Shown here piece after piece: positions 22,627-36,600 of a stretch of 64,000 nt of DNA; the stretch's first letter is position 1, and the number at the start of each line of letters is the position of its first letter. Where the stretch lies: assembly GCA_038087015.1 (NCBI GenBank), contig JASBNA010000005.1, positions 682,001 through 746,000 of the forward strand, given 5' to 3'. The stretch is from Cerrena zonata (taxonomy: Eukaryota > Basidiomycota > Agaricomycetes > Polyporales > Cerrenaceae). A program made the translations under genes and the position numbers. The notes below the pieces were generated by a model, which worked only from the letters and a program-made list of their open reading frames with translations, did not search any database and was not told the origin of the DNA.

Positions 22627-25600
22627 TCATAAATGTAGAGGCGGAGGCTCTTCCAATGTGGTACGACGACCCAATCGTCCCACCTCCTTGTCGTAGAATT
22701 CTTGAAGCGAATCAGGGTTATTACAGAAGTTTGTCAACTCGAGGCGAAGTTCCTCCGCGACCGATGCAGGCCGTGGCACCTTTTGCGCGGTGCTGATCCT
22801 CCCTTGTAACATAAGTCTGTTGGTTAAGAATAGATAACCTTGAGAACCTCCCAAAACTTGAATGAACGCAACGCCGGTGCGATGGACCCATTGGGAATAA
22901 GAGAAAGGCGCTCGACGATAGGAATATACAACGTCCACTTGATCAGGGTAAAGATTGCCAGCTTCTATATCAAGGACAAACCCAAAATGACGAAGGAGAG
23001 CAGACTCAAAGTAGTTTGCCGTTTGAGTACCTTCTGGAATTCGCTCCTCTAGATCTGGAATAGAAGGAGGCTCAACCGCTAACGGAATTGGGCAACAAGA
23101 CTGGAACGGATTGCGGTCCCTGATGTCGCTGATCTGAGAAACATAACCTTCGACAAGTTTTAGTCCATAGCGTTCGATGGATCTGCTCCACTGACGAAGA
23201 ACGTCATCGATGCACCGAGCAGTCGTCCCAACCCATTGTAGCTCAAAATGGAAACATGTGGCTGGATTGTGAATAATGTCATGGTGTAAGACCACCGACT
23301 CAGCTTGGTCGCTGCGCTATGTCTCAAGTCAGTACTAGTTATACATCACCTCTAAGATACTCCTACCTTATTCGGATCGATATCAATAACCATACTTTGG
23401 CTGAGTATGAGTCTCTTCTTGTTTTTACGTCCGGGTGTCAGGTTTCGGACACCACTGGTTGGATTCCCACTCTGCCGGGAAGTGAATTCTTCTCCAGAGA
23501 CATGTCGGTTGGCGCGGAACCAGCCTCCGCTGCGAGGTGTCATTGCGATGATATACTCACCACGCAGCATATAGAAATAATGTCTTTCACTCATATTAGT
23601 ACATCCATCTTGGGGAAGACAAGAGCACGTACCCATCTAAGAAACCATGAGCACCTCGGCAATGCTCGAACAACCCTTGCTCTTGGAGCTTTGCGCCCCG
23701 TTCCACAGCTTGCTCTCTGTTCGAGATGTCCCGGAACTCCCTGACAAGCCAAGATACGAAATCGGAACCCGTAAACGAATTAGGATACGTGTTCCCGTGC
23801 CATCGGTAGTCCTTGATGGGCACACCATCTTCTTCTCTCATGGCTTTAGCAATTGCTTGAAGATTCATTTCAGAAGTATCACGTTCGCTTTTCATTTTCT
23901 TCCGTAGAGGACCTGATGCATGTATCTCGTCCAGCCTAGCAACAGTAGATTCATCTAGGACCGAAGCAACAGGGTCCAAATCTGTTGGTAAGAACCGAAC
24001 AGGCGGCAGTGACTTGCCCTTGTCCTCTGGTGAAATCCAACGAATCTTTGAGAATAGATCGGCCAATTTATCCATCCCGAGCAACCTAATCTCTTCGTCG
24101 TTGAGCCTTTCGCCGGCAGGGCCAACGTTATTAACGCTAGATTTTGGGACATCGTCTGAGGGAATGACAAGAAAGCGGGTGCGCCAGTAACGCAGCGATT
24201 CGTTGAATTGGCTCTCATAGCCGGCGACGAGCATGTCCAATCTGCGGCCCGATCAGCGACATGGAACTACAGACTATACCCCAGCACTCACCTATTCCAT
24301 CCATAACTTTCTAGGCCTTGCGATTCAAAAGTCGTGGAAAGTTCCGTATAGCCTATACCCAATTTCGGCCAGATCAAACACTCGTATTTGAACGTTTGTG
24401 AATGGGGCAAGCGTCTGACATATCGCCTGACGTGCACGGTATCACCTCTGTAAGAGATTCGATGGATCTCGTTACTCATGCTGAGATATACGGGCTCGTC
24501 AGGCGATTCGAGGACTTCGGCTGCTCCAGAAGGTTTGGGAGTAGCGTCTTCCGTAGCGATGTACATGGTACTTCGACGAGCCACTTGGGCAAAGCTATCA
24601 CCGTTCGAGCTATCGTTTGATGATCGGAGCACAAACTGGTAACCTTGTGCAAGACGTAATGCAACCATTCCTCGCATAACTACCAATGCCCAAGCACGAC
24701 GCACGGTGTCCGGGTGTCCGGTGGTAGATGGTGGGCGTATAAGAAATGATCGCATTTCGGGAGGGTCAATAACGAAATCGTAGGAATGGACATCGTAGGA
24801 TAGATCAAGCTCGGATGAAGGAGGGAAATATTCCACCGTGAGAGGAAGACATCCTGGAGTGACCATCGCTTTCCACTTGATCTTATGTTTGGATAGTGGT
24901 TGAGCGAATATGTGTTGCCATCGCTGTGCCAAAGAAGATACTGTGTATGGGACAGAAACTGTTGGCTTCAAAGGATTTGTTCGAACGGCAGGTGAGGACG
25001 AGAACGTTAAAGGTAAAATGCCTGAGCTGATAGTGCCGCTTCGACGCTTCCCAAAAGTGACTTCGTCTCGGGGTGGTGTGCCAATCGGTGAGTGTCGCGG
25101 AAGAGAGGCTCGATGAGGGTGTAGACTGTCATCATCATATTTCCCTAAACCTGATCTCCCAACCGATGGGTTTTTTATGTTCATTGGTTTCGGGGGTCGG
25201 CTACCCAGATGCGTCATATTCACAGTGGACTTGCTAGCACTGGCCACAGTAGACATTCCAGTCGAAGTCGAGGGCTGCTGTTGTGTTTTGGGTTCATCCG
25301 GGAGTGAAGATGTCTGCGAAGACTGACCCTGATTACCCGGTCGAAACTGGCTCAGGAACCACCCGGGTGAGAAAAAGGACTTTGAGGCAGGTCTACTACT
25401 GGTTGAACGTTGGGCTGCTTCAGCGGTGGTTTCCAAAGTTTCTTTGGATGAGTTTTCTGATCGCAGCGATAGGGTGGACCTTTGAGAGGGGGATATACTG
25501 AGAGTCGTAGAGTGTCGTTTTGGATCCAGAGTAGAGTACTCTGGGGGCAGGTCCGTCGCAGGTTTGTGTGGACTCTCTTGGATAGGAGGAATTCGTGTGC

Positions 25601-27599
25601 TGTCTGAAAGTCGATTAGAGAGTGATCGTTTGAGAGGTTCGTTCAATCGTAAGGATCCGCTGACCATAGACCCACTTGTGGAAGAAGAAGATACAGAATT
25701 ACGACTAAGGGTAGGAATCTTCGGTTGATCTTTGGGCGCAAAAATTTCCGTATCATAAGTATCTGCTTCTTCCTTGGATATACCCCTTCTCGATGAATCT
25801 GTCCAGATAGTTACCGGCTGCCCCGGATACTTCATGTCAGGAAGCAATGAAATGGTATTGTCTGACAAAACGTCGTGTTCCAACAGACCAAGCATTTCGA
25901 TTTCGCGCATCCTCGCACGTGCCACAAATCTATATAACGTCCCGCTCAGTTTTCAAAGAGAAGATAGCAAAGACAGATACAGACCTGTCCTCTCTGAAAG
26001 GCAAGTCCATCTGCTTGTCCCAGAACGACACAGACATCCAGAAGGGTTCCCACCAGAACGTTAGCTTCTCCTTATCAAACTTGGGGGGCATATCGCCACC
26101 CCATAAGGGATCCGAGGAGCGTGCGCCTGCTTTGCCACTATGTTCGACTCGAAAATCCGGTTCAGCCCCGCGGAAACAAAACACGGGGCACTGGTGTAGT
26201 GGTGGTTTCGTCAGCGCTACGAGATCGACTGGAAAACCTTGGTCAAGCATGCGAGTGGTGGTCAGACGAAGCAAATTTTTGTTTACGCGGAAGTAACCCG
26301 TTCCTGGCGTGATGATGATTGTAGCTGATCCAGTCAGCGAAAGAGACCGGTCAATGTAGTGTGTTTCAGTAGGATTAAATCCGAGGTTAAGAGCCTCGAG
26401 GATTGGTCCATCGTGCGCCTGCGATATTTCGCCAACTAGACGAGCCTGGTCCGGCGATGCACCAGGATCACGGTGATGATGATGCGCCAGAAGGATGTCC
26501 CTTTGGAAATCCCAAAACGAATCCTTCAGACTAACTAAAGTCGGCTTCCAGTCATATATAACTTCGAGATCGGTGATAACCTTGAAGAAGTCTTTATACC
26601 ACCTTCCGTCGTCGTCTTTCCTAATGGGACCTGCGGCATATTCGATCTCCGGCTCGTCGTAGTACACGCGTGAAATGAGAACGATGGTGACAATGTGTGA
26701 CGTGCCCGCATCGCGCCACTTGGAGAAGAGGGTCGGAAGGAATGAGTGGACTATTTTTTCGTAATACCGTTCTCCGTCACTAGCAAAATCCCAAAATTCG
26801 TTACAAACCTGGATGAAAATGGTCACCTTTGCGGATAATGACCGGAAAACGATCTTGGTTTGGGGTGTTATGCAAGCTGTCGAGACCTGAGCATCTTCAG
26901 TTAGGCGGTGAAGGTGAATCATCGAGACCATTACCTTCTTGCCTTTGATGTATATAGCGTTCACCTTAGCAGCTATAACACCGATAAACGAGACATCTTG
27001 TTCTGCATAAAGGCACTGGCCAACGAGATGACGTTCAAGTCGCCACATTTCGTTGCGACCAAGATATTGATCCTGAAACACAAGTTCAACATGATCTGCA
27101 CCCCAGACTTTAGGGTCAACCTGTCTCGACAATAATCAATGGGATTGTTCATCTGAGCCGTCCGAGTTACCTTTGTCAGCTTGATTTCTCCGGAGTTCTT
27201 TACTCCAAATTGTTCGGCTGTTGGCCTAGGAATGGTGATCTGAGTGTATGGTCACTCAGAATACAAGACGGCGAGGAAAAGAGCGCGTACCTGCAGTTGG
27301 TGTTTGATATTTTCTTCGTCTTTCGGAACTAGAAACAGGAAACCTTGCCTTGATTCTTCCCAACGTTGATGTGAGACGTGTAGAAGATCGCCTTCTACAG
27401 CGCCGGGCCACCAAGCCTTGTTGAAAGTGGTCACAGGTGACTCTTTCGGGTCATGGACCCATGCTGTCAACACCTTGCTATCTCCAAAACGAAGGGGGGC
27501 TGGTGTTACCGCTGCCGCCACATTTCGAAATACGCTCTGTGCGGTATTAGATCTTCGACGACCACCGAACTGTGAAGTCTGCGACTCTGATCGCGACAT
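22627..27599 (-). CDS. iml1: Iml1/DEPDC5, GATOR1 (SEACIT) complex subunit
   Basis: Vacuolar membrane-associated protein that, with Npr2 and Npr3, acts as GTPase-activating complex for the Rag/Gtr GTPases and so restrains TORC1 when amino acids are scarce. Eight exons (27599-27291, 27239-27171, 27120-26935, 26886-25985, 25929-24292, 24241-23633, 23583-23367, 23316-22627) give 1539 residues, close to yeast Iml1. The N-terminal Iml1 domain includes DVSFIGVIAAKVNAIYIKGK, SLSAKVTIFIQVCNEFWDFA and SVSFWDKQMDLPFREDRFVA. A long Ser/Thr-rich linker follows (residues ~540-700). A DEP domain sits in exon 6 (YPNSFTGSDFVSWLVREFRD). The C-terminal part has NKRSDQAESVVLHHD and FHFELQWVGTTARCIDD, both typical. 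Intron 3 is 48 nt. The start is the first ATG in frame. Confidence 0.95.
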
Positions 27600-28151
27600 A
27601 CAATGTTTGACACTGATATTTGACACGAAGTTAGTATTTCATGTCCAAGTCAACAGAATCAACAGATACCAACTTGAAGCGGCTGTTCAAAGTAACCTAT
27701 TTAGTTGGATTAATCTTACAATATTAGCATCATGATTATTATCATTATCATTATTATTACACGGTCTATAACTTAGATCTAATGATATTAAAATAGCTTA
27801 CATAATACTTTGATAATTATTCATTAGCTGGAACTGTTGTTACTCCCCCGGCTAACTTCTCATCTAAAGGTTTCTAAGGTCTCGAAAGTCAAATGGACAG
27901 TCTTGTCACGATGTTGAATAATACAAGACTACATCTTCATCCATTTCTCCTCCCTAGGTAAAGTTCACACTGTGTCTTGACTCTTGAGTCTTGAGTGACA
28001 GTTCGGATCCCAGAACTGTCAATTACGCCAACAACAGACACTTTCATCTCCAGTGTGGATGATACCGGGGATGCGTTATAGCATCTTAAACACGACAGAC
28101 TTTATACCAGCTCCGAACGGCTGCTTTCTCACTGCGGGATAACTGTCTAAC
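27600..28151. other. Divergent intergenic region between iml1 and the DUF6535 gene
   Basis: 552 bp that must hold both promoters. AT-rich around 27700-27830, with the trinucleotide-like repeat below; no open frame supported. Confidence 0.4.
27733..27760 (+). repeat. ATT/ATC microsatellite-like tract
   Basis: Irregular ATT and ATC trinucleotides (start TGATTATTATCATTATCATT) within an AT-rich patch upstream of iml1. Confidence 0.6.
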
Positions 28152-30599
28152 ATGGTCTCGGTGCGGTAACATTTAGTACTGATAGCCTTAGTTCTAATCT
28201 TCTTATCTATACAATGTAGGATCAAAAACCAGACTGGGCAGCTCTAGAAAGAGCCATACGCGAGGTCGATGAAACGAAGATCAAAGACTTCAAGGAGGAC
28301 ATAGATACTTTATTGGTATTTGTAAGTTAATATCTACCGAGTACACTCTTTTTATGATACCGTACTTACAATTTCACTCACTCATAGGCAGGGTTATTCT
28401 CGGCCGTCACAACGACTTTTCTCGTGGACTCATACAAAAGTCTACAGAGTGACTCAGCAGCTACCACTAATATCCTCCTTGCACGAATGCTTCTTCAGTC
28501 GCAGAATTCATTGACAGGAATTCCTGATACCATTTCCCTGGATCAAGACCTTGCCTGTATCGTGACCTCGACATGCTCGTTTGAACCACCATTAGCAGCG
28601 AAACGTGTGAATGTCTTGTGGTTCTCGAGCCTTATCATCAGTCTCATCGCTGTCTCTCTCGGCATGCTTGTGAAACAATGGCTACGGGAGTTCCTAGCTG
28701 GCGAATATACTTCCCCTCAAATCCGCATTAGAGTTCGTTTTTTCCGGTATACAGGATTGCTGAACTGGGGAGTGTTTGAAGTTGTTGGTATATTACCAAT
28801 TTTGCTCCAAATTTCACTTGGGTTGTTCCTCGTCGGAATGTGTTTCTTTACACGATCTGTAAACCATACAGTGGGATTCGTTAGCCTGCCGCTCGTCACT
28901 GTGTGGGGCTCCATCCTTGTTATCGCAACTTTGGCCCCAGCGTTTTCCCCCAGATGCCCCTACAAGACGACGTTTTTAAAGGACACAATGAAATCCGCCC
29001 GCTCCTTCCTTTACGACAACTTCCCCCCTCTTAGACCAATATATGAAATGTGCATGACCAATCCATTTACGCAACATGTCATACGCCGAAAACCAACCCC
29101 TACACAACCGTTCGAGGAGGAATCGCTGATCGCAATGGGCCTAGGCGGCGATCTCGACATCTTTGTTGCCCTAGATGGTCTCCAGGTTGACGATGTATTG
29201 CTATCAAGCACCATCATAAATTCCCTAGCCACAGAGTATACACAACAATCGCAGGGTTCTTTTCAAGAAGAACACATTATGCGGTTTCTACTCAAGGTAC
29301 TCGAACACCGTGTCGGGCACCCTTTGAGTATGAGCGAGCAAACCAGATTTGATTTACGAGGCAGAATCAATCTACTTGCATGGACAAGCGTTGTTGAGAC
29401 GATTTCCATGATTCTGCGTTGCCACATTACGCAGAGCACCGCAGATGATGTAGATGGCGACACAACCTGGCCTACATGGGTATCATGCGCCATTGTGATC
29501 CTACTCTCTCAAGTCGGATTCGCCCTTCCGGATAGCGGATATGAAGCATTGGTGGCATGCTTGCGATCCAAGCCGCAAGCTACAGCCCATGTTATCTGGC
29601 TTTGTCTTCCGTCTCCGACAAACCCAAACTATTCAACTATCTATATGAACGCTCACACCGACTCCGTCGGTCATCCCTGTCAAGATCTTCGTGTTCTTCT
29701 CGGTCGTTTACACGGCGAAGACTTATTGTCTTCGCTCAACGCATTGTGCGGGTATCGGTCTCAACATGATCAGCACGTGTCCTTGATGGAGCTCTGTAAC
29801 GAGATCATGCATGATACCGATACAACCTTGACGATGCATTCGAATGTCGCACGAGATTGGTGGGAATCGCCGTCTGATATGTGCACCTCAATTCTGGACC
29901 TTCTCATCGCCGAAGTGTATTCAGCATTATCTACACCGAGCTTGCACGACCATCAAAATTGGGTTATACAGGCAGGTCTCATCACCTTCTCACACTACCG
30001 TCGCTGGACCGCAAAACACATCCGTTCAACAATATTGCTCCTCACTTCCGAGTCAGATACAGCAAGACTCATTCGATGCTTCCAACTATTCGTTAAATTT
30101 GATGAAGATGTGTCCGCCACGGCTTCCATTGATGCGATATCCTATGTCTATTCTAAACATATGAACTTGGACGGTCAGTCGATCCTTTATACAGTCCAGT
30201 TATGCGAGCTGACAATTTTTAGAACGAGTATCTATGGCGGACAAATTTACTCAAATGTTTCGAACCCTCACACAACACGAAAGATACAGTTTCAATTACC
30301 TCTTGGTGGCAGAACTCGTCATGATTTTGATATTGGAAGAGAAAGCTCGTCCAGAACGCGACCCTAATGGACCACAGCTGATCAATCCATGGCTATGGCT
30401 CTCTGAGAGTATTGCCATGTGCTCGAGGGTGTATAATTGGCATACTCTACTAGAACAGGATCGTGAAAGAGTGACGAGATGCTTCAAGCTGTTCGAAAAG
30501 TGTACAGAGGAATTGACGTCAAGTAATTCGCATCCAAGTTTGTATGCACTTACCAGTGTAATGAGGGGGATCGCAGAAACGGCCCCTACTCAGAATTAA
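28152..30599 (+). CDS. DUF6535 domain multi-pass membrane protein
   Basis: Four exons (28152-28160, 28220-28321, 28388-30173, 30223-30599) give 757 residues. The N-terminal module matches the basidiomycete DUF6535 family: DIDTLLVFAGLFSAVTTTFL, then VDSYKSLQSDSAATT, a membrane pair (LWFSSLIISLIAVSLGMLVK; QWLREFL) and two further hydrophobic helices (PILLQISLGLFLVGMCFF; LPLVTVWGSILVIATLAPAF). The C-terminal ~500 residues are alpha-helical-looking and variable, as usual in this family. Function unknown. The first coding exon is only nine nucleotides (Met-Val-Ser) and rests on a single plausible donor (GTGCGG), so the exact start is less sure than the rest. Confidence 0.85.
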
Positions 30600-30752
30600 A
30601 GCAGATTTCCGACAATTGCTGTATGTTTGGGATTCCCTTCCTGTGTACTCTCCACTGCATCCTCATGGATAACATAATCCCATTTCAGATGACTACGTGA
30701 TAACTCTGGTATATGACCGCAGGATAAGATCCTAACTCCAGCTACGCCTAAT

Positions 30753-31590
30753 TCAAGGATTTCCAATGGGGTTGAATTCCCAGATCTGATTCAGGTTACC
30801 TGTGTAGGGCTCGATAAGAACCTGACAAGCATGATAATCAGACGTGATTGCTGTGATATTCGACTAGCTGGAACATACCGTGGCGCTGACATTGGTGGGG
30901 GACGTGAAACAGCCGATGCTGATGGGTGAGCCGCAGATGCTATGAGATTGACATGTGTGAACAATGGAAGTGATTATAAGGACTTGCTAAGAACTTACAA
31001 GGCACCGCCTGGAGCAGGTTGGATGGTGAGAACAGATCGAGTGTTCGGATTGACTACGGGCGTGAAATTATCCTATACAGTCATATGTTAACTGAGGATT
31101 TATCATGTAACATACGAGTCATCCTACAGCGCTGTCCACGTTGATCAACATCCAGCTAGGGCCGAGAGTGGTCTGTAATGTCCCAGTATCGGAAGAGAGT
31201 GTAGCGAAGTTCCAGTGCAACGAGCCTCCCACAGGGGGTTTCTCAAGGAGTTCAACAGTGACCTATAACGAGTCAGTACTAACAAGGGGGAAGGTGTAGA
31301 AAAGATACACATACTGGGGTTCCTGCGGCTGGTAACGAGTTTCAATAATGAGCACATTCCAGTATTTTCTGTGACTCACTTTGCTTTCCACCTTTCTCAC
31401 TCAACCATAATCCGGTATCAGCATTCTGAATGCGATATTCACCCTTCGGAGGGACGGGGAGAGCTAGGAATAAGGGATAAAGGCTTAGCACACTAAGGTG
31501 AATAAGAGAGAAAACCGTACCCGGCTTAGCTACTACAGCACAGAAAGCGGCACTGAGAGCGACGAGCTTGGTGAAGGAGGAGATGAACAT
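30753..31590 (-). CDS. Small secreted beta-trefoil-like protein
   Basis: Seven exons (31590-31521, 31463-31380, 31322-31315, 31262-31128, 31072-30999, 30939-30879, 30821-30753) encode 166 residues. A signal peptide is clear (MFISSFTKLVALSAAFCAVV, then AKP). The mature part begins GEYRIQNADTGLWLSEKGG, has LHWNFATLSSDTGTLQT, and ends LNQIWEFNPIGNP. The Y-R-I-x-N...TG..L and Q-x-W elements are those of beta-trefoil proteins: ricin-B-type lectins and, in mushrooms, protease inhibitors of similar fold. Two cysteines (ICGS, IGCF) could pair. Exon 3 is 8 nt; without it the frame breaks. It may be an extracellular lectin or inhibitor; the exact family is not certain. Confidence 0.75.
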
Positions 31591-33654
31591 GATGGTTTCG
31601 AGATTGGGATTGTATGAGAGTTGCTAGACAAGGGAGCTGATACTACCTGGTACTGAGGAGGTATGCAAGCTTCAGGCGTGCCTTTATACCTGAAAGACCC
31701 ACAAACAAGCGTCTTTGGATTGAATTATGTGTATTTTCTCTCAGACTAGCCGACCAGACTGTCAATTATGCCTGGTTTCGAATGTCAGACGGTGTTTTCT
31801 GAGTCGAAAGCAATGGAACTCGTCAGTACAAGACCTCCGCAATATCACTATAACCGACAGACGAAGAACCTGCCTTCCAGGACAGAACATCGAGTAGATA
31901 GATTGTCGCTGTAGGTCCTGTACAAAACAGTGAATACGAATGTTAACGTCGAGGATAGAATGTTTCTTTGGAGTGTATTGATCTTAATTGCGTATTGATC
32001 CAGGAGTTAGCGCAGCCCTTGCCGCAGTCTATGACCTCTGTATCATTCTTGGTGTCAAACGAGCATTGTACTATTGAGTGGTGAATGGCATAATAAAGAT
32101 GTTTGTGCGTTGGGGGAATGCAGTCTGCCTAATGCAAGGTCCTGAAAGGCTCATATGTAGCAACGTACCGTATTGCAGTAGTCAAGAGCGCAAGATTTCG
32201 CGGCATTATTGCTACAATACGAGAGGTTAAAGCTTAAGCACAGGCCTTGACTTCTATTCCGCCGAAGACATATTCTGATGGATAGATTGGTAGCAAGCTA
32301 AAATTAGCTTATTGTGCCGCATTGAAGCCTATTGCGAAGACACAAGCGAGTCGGAGTAGAAAGAAGGATATTGAACCCTAGTTTCAGTTGAGCATGTAAC
32401 ATGGAATCATACTCGAAGTGAGAGATTTCGGAGTGATCATTACTAGTTGCACCCCGTTATTGTTAGCTTAATGGAAAATTCGAAAGTGCAGCGGTTATTC
32501 GGTCGGGAACATACAAATTATGACAGAGAGAGCCAAGCAATCGAGTCATTAGGATATATACCCGACCCAAGAGGTTCTGATGATGAAAAGAGTAAGACAA
32601 GGCAATCATTCAAGTTCTTCGTCAGTCCGTCTTCGGCAACGGCCGGCATATGTCTCATACAGGCAACAGCTTTGAGAACTAACAATGACAAACAACATCT
32701 TAGTTAGTTCCACCACTAGATGATATCATCGTCTCATACTCCAAGAGCACATGAAATAATTTGATCCACCGCGTAACTGTCAATATTTTTCGACAAAAAA
32801 AACAAGGATTGTGACCCGGTACTACGTATACACACATGGCAGTCGTGAGCTTCGAGATATTGGTAAATGCATGTGAAGGGTTTTTATGAATGAAATATTC
32901 TGAAGGCTCTGTATACCATCCGACTCTGTGAATTGACTAGCATGGCGTAGAAAGATATGGACCGTGCCGGATGGCGGGACAAAGGGCTAAGGTCGACTTT
33001 GCGGTTGCATAAAGTTGATGGAGAAACGGGAAGGGAAAGGGGAAAGACTCGGTTCAAGTTGGTCTCGCCTCAGAAATATATACTTATTGTCTGGCAGGGA
33101 GTGAATGAGAATCCTTCCATTTGAGTCAGGAATCTTTGTTGAATCAGCGCACATCAACAATCTAGCAAGAAGCAGAAACTATTTCTCTCACTAGTCCAAT
33201 GTCAATATTCTGATATTCAAGCTCGGATCCCGCCGAGAAGGCTCTGTCGATAAGAACGATAAATCCAAATGTGAACCATAGTCAGGAGTAGGTGACGTAC
33301 GTGCATAAATGCATTTAACCCAACAAAGTGAGTAATACGAATAGTACAGGGTATCTTCCTTGGTTAGATCATCTAAAAGCCCGACTAATAGAAAAAAAAG
33401 AAACTAGGAGAAAAAAGAGAGCGCTGGCTAGAATGCAATGTACGATGTGAGACTGGAAAACGAGAAAGAAACGGAAGGAAAGCTCGACAACAGATGTTCA
33501 TACAAAAAAGGGCTTATTTAAACGGTACCATAAGAATATGTGTGTTCACAGCATGTACTGTTGGGGGCGATGACAATACCAATGACGATACAGGGAATAA
33601 CAAGAAACGAGCAACATTTCCAGGCACCTTCAGGTGCAACTGAGACGAACGTAA
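31591..33654. other. 2-kb intergenic region
   Basis: Holds the promoter of the secreted-protein gene and the 3' flank of the kinase gene. No supported coding frame; the 86-codon frame at 32447-32707 has no features. A purine-rich stretch occurs near 33390-33420. Confidence 0.4.
31682..31688 (-). promoter_or_regulatory. TATA box of the secreted beta-trefoil-like gene
   Basis: TATAAAG on the minus strand, 92-98 nt upstream of the start codon at 31590. Confidence 0.5.
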
Positions 33655-36600
33655 TCATTCTTCGTCCTCGTCCTCCTCTTGAATAGGTTGTCGGAAGGTG
33701 GGACCCGAACGTCCTGCAGGAAGTTGTCGCCTACTGTTACGGTTATCAGGGGTGTCAAAAGAGGAGTCGTTGGGCAGAGGTGAGCTCCTTCCTGCAGGTG
33801 ACCTTCCACCAGTTTTGGCCCGACCACTTCTACCATTACCAGCAGCGGGGACTAAGCTGTTGTGCATACCAGACCGTTTCGAGGGAGTACCTGATCTTCC
33901 GAACCCACTGCGAGGTGGAGGTGACACCAAAGGTCCATCAGTAATCTGTGTATACGATGAAGGTGGTGAAGTCAGCGAGTGCATTTGCCCCAGACCACCA
34001 GCATATCCAGGTGTGTCGTCATCTTCATCTACCCAGTCCGATTCATCACCCATATTGAGTGATTGCCTGCCAGTAAACACGTCACGTATCCCATTAGCAT
34101 TTTCGGGTGGAGGCGAGATTGCCAGAATCTCTATTGCCGGCTGAGCAGTACGCGTCTGCCAACCTGGAGGCTCAAGTCCCCACGACTTCTTCCAGCTGCT
34201 TCTACCCAAGGAATTCAGATAGCCGCCACTGGCGAAAGGTGTCTGACGCTTGTGTGCGACGAACGTAGATGTGCCATGTGTGTTTCGACGTGGAGTATCG
34301 TCAAGTGAAGAGTACGAGTGCCGTTTAGCTGGTGACCCGTTACGTCGTGATTCTGGTTCCGACAGTTCATATAACGAGCCGTGGCGTGATGAGGCCAAAG
34401 AATGGTTCGAGGACGCAGAATTTGAACGCAGATGTGCAGAACCCTTCGAGTGTGACGGTTGGATCTGACGGACCACCCGTGTTGACGAACTTGATCCGTG
34501 TCTCCGATGATACTTGGGAAGAGGGGAATTTCGACCATAATGCATAGATCCACTGGAGCTTGCCGAAGGTGACTTACGATGTCTGTGGTGGAAACTTTGC
34601 ATCGAGGCAGGTCTTGAAGCGAGCTCCTCAAGATCAGAATTCGGCGTGTGACTGCCAAACGACCGTCTACCTGCCGCAGAGGGGACATGCTCCATAGGAA
34701 TATGCACAGCAGACGCAATGGACGACCTTCTCGAATTCACACTGCTCGACCGCCTTGACGAAACCGATGCACGTTTCGCTCTATGGCTCGCAGTGGAGCG
34801 TTTATTGCCAACAGTGATAGCTCTGCGTTGCTTGATGGAGCCACGACCACGCCCAGTGACGGGACTTGTATTAGGACTGCCGATACTTCCCCTACCAGAA
34901 GGGAGTGAATCGGTCGTCACATGCGGAGCCTCCTTCCGTTTCCCCTTCGCATCTTCCTTGAACCACATCCTGAACGCCGTCAACAGACTAGCACGATTCC
35001 GATTCCTGCCATGCTCCCCGATATTGGGCAATGCACCAAGGGTGTCTGCGGGAGAACTGATAGGCGTGTTGGGTGGAGACTGCTTGTTCGTCACAACCCA
35101 AGGCGACCCAACACTATTCGAAGGAGTGTGGCCCTCGGTACTACGTGGAGGTGTCGATGGGATAGCGATGTCCTTCAAAGCTTTCAACGGAGGTGATTTC
35201 GCCAATCTGCTCGACGAGCTGCCGTGAGAGCTGCGAGGTTCGTCTGGCGAGATCAATCGCTTATCCACAGCTTTCTCCTGAGCCTCTTGCAGAACACGTT
35301 CGTTGGATTTCTTTCGTACTAGACCGGCAGCCTCCAATGCGGTGGTGGCTCGTTGCATGATGCTAACGCTCCCCGCTCGGTTCTTCCTTCCCTTCGAGCC
35401 TTGGTTGCTCTCTCTGTCCTTCTCCTTGACACTTCCACCTGGGGTTGATGGGTAAGACCGGACAGAAGGATCCAGTGCGGTAGAGGACGAGGTAGGTGAA
35501 AGCAAGGGATTTGTAGGAGAGTGAGTTCGAGGGGGCGTAGTGGGTCTTGCGTTTGGGGCTGTCGGTGTTGGTGGGATAAACTGCAACTCGGGCGCAGACC
35601 TTGTTACAGCTAAGGAAAGTGGAATAGATGATTTGGTAGCATCGCCAGCAGCTCGTCCGATAGAACGATCTTTCTTTTCTTTCTCTTTCTTCCTGGACGA
35701 GCCATCGCCTTTGCTGGTTTCGGCAGGCTGTTCTTCAGGAGGGGTGGTCACCACAGGAACCACCTCTTCCACAGGCGGGTTTTCTATAGCCTTCTTCTCC
35801 GCTTTTCGCTTCATCATCCACCATAGTGCGCCTGTCGCGTCACAAGCGTCTGTCAACACAGAATGGACAATCTGACCTGTATCGAAACCGAGTGAAGAAA
35901 GACTATTAAGCAAGTCCCTCTCGAGTGGAGTGGAGAAAATAAGAGGAGCAGGTGTGCTGAGCAAGGTAGAGAAATCCTGTGCTGGTTCACTGTCCTTCGA
36001 CTTTTCAAAGTTACTCGAAGGCGACATTTGCTCGGAAAGTGTAGACGAAACTGAACGTCGTTTTGTTCTCGCCGGGGTACGTGCGGGGTACTGGGGAGGA
36101 TTTTTCGAAGACGATGCAGTGGTCGTTCGGGAAAGCGAGGGTCTTGAAGGCGAAACGTCCAGGTGAAGATCTGCTGGCGCACTAGTAGCGCCAATAAGTT
36201 TCCTCAATGTATCTTCACTTGTCTGAGGTCGGACATCATTAGACGAGTTCGACGTGATTGAAGTCGGCGACTGGAAGACATCATCGACTTGACCGGCTCC
36301 GGTATCGTCTGGTGTAGTCGGATTGGAAGGGAAAGGTTCTTCGGAGGCAGAATGGAATGTAGCATCGGAAGCGACGGAGGATGTAGGTTGTGGTTCAACT
36401 GCAAGAAATGGTGATGTGAGAGTAGTAATTGCGGGCGGAGATGGCGGCGGTACGAAACTGTCGAGCGGATTAATTTCTACTGGGGCAGGTGTAAGCTTGA
36501 ACCAGGGATGGTCAAAGATTTGTGCAATAGTGAGACGGTTTGAAGGATCGATGATTAAGATGTTTTTGATGAGATCGCGGGCCTCTGTTAAATGCCATGA

